From assembly GCA_946480705.1 (NCBI GenBank), contig CAMLLF010000094.1, forward strand, positions 1-9,591: a stretch of DNA of 9,591 bases. The letters run 5' to 3'. Under the pieces are notes generated by a model that was not told the DNA's origin, searched no databases, and saw only the letters and a list, made by a program, of their open reading frames with translations. This document shows, piece by piece, positions 6,512-9,591 of the stretch. The position numbers and the translations under genes were made by a program. The stretch's first letter is position 1. The number at the start of each line of letters is the position of its first letter. Source of the stretch: an uncultured Lysobacteraceae bacterium (GTDB taxonomy: Bacteria > Pseudomonadota > Gammaproteobacteria > Xanthomonadales > Rhodanobacteraceae).

Positions 6512-8278
6512 CTACGGCTCGAAGCCGTCGTCGAAGATCGCGTCGAGGTCGGGCACCACGATGGTCAGGTCGCCGATGCTGCCGCCGGTGGCGGGTGTGA
6601 GCCGATGGCTTGCCGTCGGCGCACAGTCGATCGGCGAATCGATCCAGAGCACGCTGCAGGGCAGGCTCGGCCAGATCGTGCCGGGCGAGTTCGCGAATGC
6701 GGCGTGGGGCGATGCGAATAGGAAATAGCTTTCCGGCGTGAGCCCGCCGACCGAGAAGTTGCCCTGCGCGTCGGTGAATACGGGTTTGCCGGCCAGACCA
6801 TGCGACGCGGGCACCGCAGCCACGGCGTAGTTCGCCGCCGGCGCGCCGCTGCCGGCGAAGACGACGCGTCCGCTGAGCGTCGCGCCGCGCGCGATCGCGA
6901 AGTCGATGCCGGTCGGATGCGGCTGCGCGAAGAAGTCCGGCAGCGTGAACGGCGTCGCCGCGTCGTTGCAGAAGCGATTCGCGCCGCTGCATTCGACGTT
7001 GCTCCAGCCGCGGTCGATCCAGCCCGAGCCTGCCTGTCGCGTGACCAGCGCGACGTCTTCGCTGCCGAAGCCTTCCAGCACGTAGCGGCCGTCGGCATCG
7101 GTCTGTGCGGTCGCCTCGGCGACGAAACCCCAGAGACCGAACGTCGGCGGCACGAGCGCACCGGCGGCGACGGTCGCGTTCGCGATCGGCAGTCCGGTGG
7201 CCTGGTCCGTCACGCGCCCACTCGCGGTGCGCAGCGGCGCGACGTGGATGTCATTCAGCGTGACCGTTGCGCCGGCGGTGACATCGATCGTCGGTGCGCC
7301 GCTCAGATCGCAGGGATCGGTGTTGCACGGCAGGTTCGGGTAGATCTTCGCCGGATAGGCCAGCGTGGCGTAAGGACGCACGTGCAGATTGATTGCGCCG
7401 GGCAGCAGCGGTCCGGTCGCGGAATAGCCGTCGGCTTCGATGAAGCCGTCGATGCGGTGCGACGCGTCTGCCGGCGCGCTCGCGACCGCGGAGTGCTGAA
7501 TCCAGCTGCCGTTGCCGTCGCTGATCATGCGCACGCGCACATAGGCGCCGGTGCGCAGCTCCGCGTCGACATCATCGAGCAGCGCACCGTCGGCGACGAC
7601 GAGCGGCTGCGTCGCGAGCGTGTCGCAGGAGACCTGCACCCCGTCGCAGTGCAGGTCGGGCCAGGCGTAGCTCAGATACCGGCGGTCGCTGACGTTCGCG
7701 ACCGACGCCGACGCGCGGAACTCGTAGGTTCCGCCGTGCAGGTCGCCGAATTCGAAACTGCCGTCGGCGGCCGCCGTCGATGTGGCGCCGAGATGCATGA
7801 GCGCCGGCGAGCCGACATGGCGGATCTGGATGTACGCATCGGGTGCCGGCGGTGCACCGGTGGCGCGGTCGCGCAGCGTGCCGCGGATGCGCGCGGCGTG
7901 GCCCAGCGCAACATCGGCGGTCAGCGGTGCCGCATTCGACAGCGTGACCTTGGTTGCCGCCTGGTAGCAGAAGATCGGCTCCGCCGGACAGCGCTCGCCG
8001 ACGTGCGAACGACCGGCGAAACCCGGCGCCGTCGTGACGATCGCCACCGGATTCGCGATCGCGTCGGTGTCGATCGTGTAGCGGCCGTCGGCGCCGGTCT
8101 GTGCGGACGCGACGACGACGGGCAGAAAGAAGAAGCCGGGCGCGACGACCGAAACGGTCGCTCCGGCGAGCGGCGTGTTGGTGCCCGCTTCGACGACCTT
8201 GCCCTGAACGACGGCGGCATGAACGGGAGCTGCGACGACGGCAGCAAGCGAGACGACGGCTGCGAACAAACTGCGCAT
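6512..8278 (-). CDS. Secreted carboxypeptidase-regulatory-like (beta-sandwich repeat) protein with five Cys pairs
   Basis: 588 residues. A signal peptide is clear (MRSLFAAVVSLAAVVAAPVHA, 1-21, with cleavage likely after VHA), so it is exported to the periplasm or outside. The rest is tandem beta-sandwich modules of the CarboxypepD_reg-like type: G-[KR]-V openings with GxPxxxAxV strands (residues 26-45 and 354-371) and TDADGRY/GADGRYTI/AADGSFEF turns (about 62-70, 170-178 and 393-400). Exactly ten cysteines occur, in five pairs (97/104, 211/218, 318/323, 430/437, 541/552). Three or more pairs follow a W/Y-x-x-L/V motif such as WPDLHC or YPNLPC; they look like one disulfide per module. No catalytic motif is seen. 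It ends in IFDDGFEP. The start is chosen for the signal peptide and for AAGGA 9 nt upstream (8288-8292); the open frame extends 23 codons further. A binding or adhesion role is likely but unproven. Confidence 0.85.
   Translation of the reverse strand: MRSLFAAVVSLAAVVAAPVHAAVVQGKVVEAGTNTPLAGATVSVVAPGFFFLPVVVASAQTGADGRYTIDTDAIANPVAIVTTAPGFAGRSHVGERCPAEPIFCYQAATKVTLSNAAPLTADVALGHAARIRGTLRDRATGAPPAPDAYIQIRHVGSPALMHLGATSTAAADGSFEFGDLHGGTYEFRASASVANVSDRRYLSYAWPDLHCDGVQVSCDTLATQPLVVADGALLDDVDAELRTGAYVRVRMISDGNGSWIQHSAVASAPADASHRIDGFIEADGYSATGPLLPGAINLHVRPYATLAYPAKIYPNLPCNTDPCDLSGAPTIDVTAGATVTLNDIHVAPLRTASGRVTDQATGLPIANATVAAGALVPPTFGLWGFVAEATAQTDADGRYVLEGFGSEDVALVTRQAGSGWIDRGWSNVECSGANRFCNDAATPFTLPDFFAQPHPTGIDFAIARGATLSGRVVFAGSGAPAANYAVAAVPASHGLAGKPVFTDAQGNFSVGGLTPESYFLFASPHAAFANSPGTIWPSLPCSVLWIDSPIDCAPTASHRLTPATGGSIGDLTIVVPDLDAIFDDGFEP
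6514..6528 (-). repeat. Short hairpin overlapping a stop codon between convergent genes
   Basis: ACGGCT and AGCCGT form a perfect 6-bp stem with a 3-nt loop, covering the last codons (GFEP) and first stop-codon base of the secreted protein. No T tract follows on either strand. It is the only structure I see at the junction of the convergent exporter and secreted-protein genes. Confidence 0.35.
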
Positions 8279-8636
8279 GGGGACGATTCCTTCGTGTGGA
8301 TGCGCTCCGGAGACGCAGTTGCGCCGTGCATCCCCCAGCTTTCGCAAGTAGCGAACGTGTGGAATTGCGCGGCAAAGGAATAATGCGGCAACTGCGGCGA
8401 GCGAACGAAGCAGACCACGTCGGACGCGGCGAAGTTCGCGCGTCGTGTCCGAGAAAGAAGCGGTTAAGGCATAAGTGGAAAAAGCCGACGACGGAACGAC
8501 GGCCGCGCTGCGATGTCAAGCCGACGCGGCGCAACGCGCAGCGTGCGCAGTGCCGGTCGTTCGTTCCTGTGCGGCGAGAGTCGCCCGAGCGTCGGCGAGG
8601 CACATCCGTCGAACCGATCGACGAGCGGATACGCGG
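8279..8636. other. Intergenic region with no convincing gene
   Basis: This 358-bp stretch is upstream of the secreted protein gene and beyond the atp terminator. It must hold the secreted protein's promoter. A perfect TTGACA occurs on the minus strand at 8514-8519, but no good -10 lies 16-18 nt downstream. CATTAT-like and TTATGC hexamers occur but lack partners. The open frames crossing it are Arg-rich and look non-coding, and no RNA gene is recognised. Confidence 0.6.
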
Positions 8637-8666
8637 AAATAAAAAACGCCGGCACGAGGCCGGCGT
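8637..8666 (-). terminator. Rho-independent terminator of the atp operon
   Basis: On the minus strand an 8-bp stem (ACGCCGGC with GCCGGCGT, loop CTCGT) runs directly into TTTTTTATTT. It is a textbook intrinsic terminator about 70 bp after the atpC stop and should end the ATP synthase transcript. The reverse direction has no T tract, so it works one way. Confidence 0.92.
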
Positions 8667-8733
8667 GGAGTGATGCAAAAGCGATTGGGTGTCGGTGTGC
8701 GGCGCCCGTGAGCGCGCGCGACTACCGGCGGCG

Positions 8734-9159
8734 TCAGTGCTTGAGCGCCTTGCGCAGACGCTCGAGCGCCTGCAGCTGCGCCATGGCCTGCGCGAGCTGG
8801 GCCTGGGCCTGGGCGATTTCGAGCGCGTCGGTGCGATTGGCGAGCGCGCGCTCGGCGGCTTCCTTGGCCTTGTTCGCCGCGGCTTCGTCGAGATCCTTCG
8901 CGCGGATCGCGGTGTCGGCCAGCACGGTGACGACCTGCGGCTGCACTTCGAGAATGCCGCCGGAAACGTAGAAGAACTGCTCGTCGCCGTTTTCCAGGAT
9001 CACGCGGACCTGGCCCGGCTTCAGACGCGTGATCAGCGGCGCATGGCGCGGCGCGATGCCGAGTTCGCCCATTTCGCCGGTGGCCACGATCATCTGCGCG
9101 GCTCCGTGGAAGATTTCTTCCTCGGCACTGACGATGTCGCAACGGATGGTGCTGGTCAT
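8734..9159 (-). CDS. atpC: F1Fo ATP synthase epsilon subunit
   Basis: 141 residues (E. coli 139). It is part of the F1 central stalk, coupling rotation to catalysis, and its C-terminal helices can inhibit ATP hydrolysis. The N-terminal beta-sandwich (about 1-85) shows the family's [11 protein letters not shown] (9-19), [17 protein letters not shown] (28-44), LKPGQVRV and the [13 protein letters not shown] strand. An Ala-rich two-helix C-terminus follows (about 90-141), complete and ending LRKALKH. The start is ATG with GAGG 5 nt upstream. It is the last gene of the atp operon, after atpD, with a hairpin in the 70-bp gap before it and a strong terminator after it. The C-terminal helical region is rich in AQAQ-type residues, which is ordinary for this subunit. 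Confidence 0.97.
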   Translation of the reverse strand: MTSTIRCDIVSAEEEIFHGAAQMIVATGEMGELGIAPRHAPLITRLKPGQVRVILENGDEQFFYVSGGILEVQPQVVTVLADTAIRAKDLDEAAANKAKEAAERALANRTDALEIAQAQAQLAQAMAQLQALERLRKALKH

Positions 9160-9176
9160 GTTTGCCTCGCTCGACT

Positions 9177-9202
9177 GTGCCGCCGCGTGGCCGCGGCGGC
9201 AC
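9177..9202 (-). repeat. Intercistronic hairpin between atpD and atpC
   Basis: GTGCCGCCGCG (9177-9187) and CGCGGCGGCAC (9192-9202) are perfect 11-bp complements around a 4-nt loop, all but one base pair being G:C. It lies in the 70-bp gap between the atpD stop and atpC start, ending 17 nt before the atpC ATG. No U tract follows, so it is not an intrinsic terminator. It may protect the upstream mRNA from exonucleases or set the relative level of the epsilon subunit. Confidence 0.6.
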
Positions 9203-9229
9203 GGTGCCGTTGTCTATCGCACGCTTCGA

Positions 9230-9591
<362 letters not shown>

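Noticed and set aside
8491..8519. Perfect TTGACA (minus strand, 8514-8519) as the promoter of the secreted protein
   Set aside because: The hexamer at 17-bp spacing is TTCCGT, a poor -10, and it would leave a leader of over 200 nt; not strong enough to call.
8383..8673. Plus-strand ORF preceded by AAAGGAA
   Set aside because: The Shine-Dalgarno match is only 2-3 nt from the ATG, the product is Arg-rich with no domain, and the frame runs through the atp terminator hairpin.

Overview
Most of this window looks like chromosome of a high-GC gammaproteobacterium of the order Lysobacterales (Xanthomonadales), most likely the Rhodanobacteraceae/Dokdonella side. The reasons are the ATP synthase genes (atpD, atpC) lying near glmU in the same orientation, protein sequences of proteobacterial type, and a secreted protein ending in a DGFEP tail. 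The taxonomic call is inference from synteny and sequence flavour; no search was run.

Layout from left to right. Positions 1-231 hold a truncated c-di-AMP (ydaO/yuaA-class) riboswitch on the minus strand, with a strong inverted repeat just upstream of it. Both look actinobacterial and do not fit the rest of the window, so a chimeric join or a transferred segment is likely somewhere in 231-316. Next, all on the minus strand, are a small CPNC thioredoxin-like protein (316-690), an overlooked 23-residue Arg/Lys-rich microprotein with an excellent Shine-Dalgarno sequence (742-813) and full-length glmU (880-2250). glmU has its own extended -10 promoter overlapping the stop codon of the gene upstream, and a leader of about 120 nt containing a long-range hairpin.

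The centre is a glycan module. An 858-residue protein with two fused glycosyltransferase domains (2379-4955, minus) is divergent from a two-gene ABC-2 polysaccharide exporter (permease 5047-5808, ATPase 5808-6506, plus). A near-perfect palindrome lies in the 91-bp divergent promoter region. The exporter converges, with a 5-bp gap, on a secreted 588-residue beta-sandwich repeat protein (6512-8278, minus) that has five regularly placed cysteine pairs. The module plausibly builds and exports a surface glycan; a link to the secreted protein is only positional.

The right end holds about 360 bp with no convincing gene, a clear Rho-independent terminator for the atp operon (8637-8666), atpC (8734-9159), a strong intercistronic hairpin, and the 3' part of atpD, which runs off the window. 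The glycan module and the secreted protein therefore sit between two housekeeping loci that I recall as near neighbours in related genomes, as an accessory insertion would.
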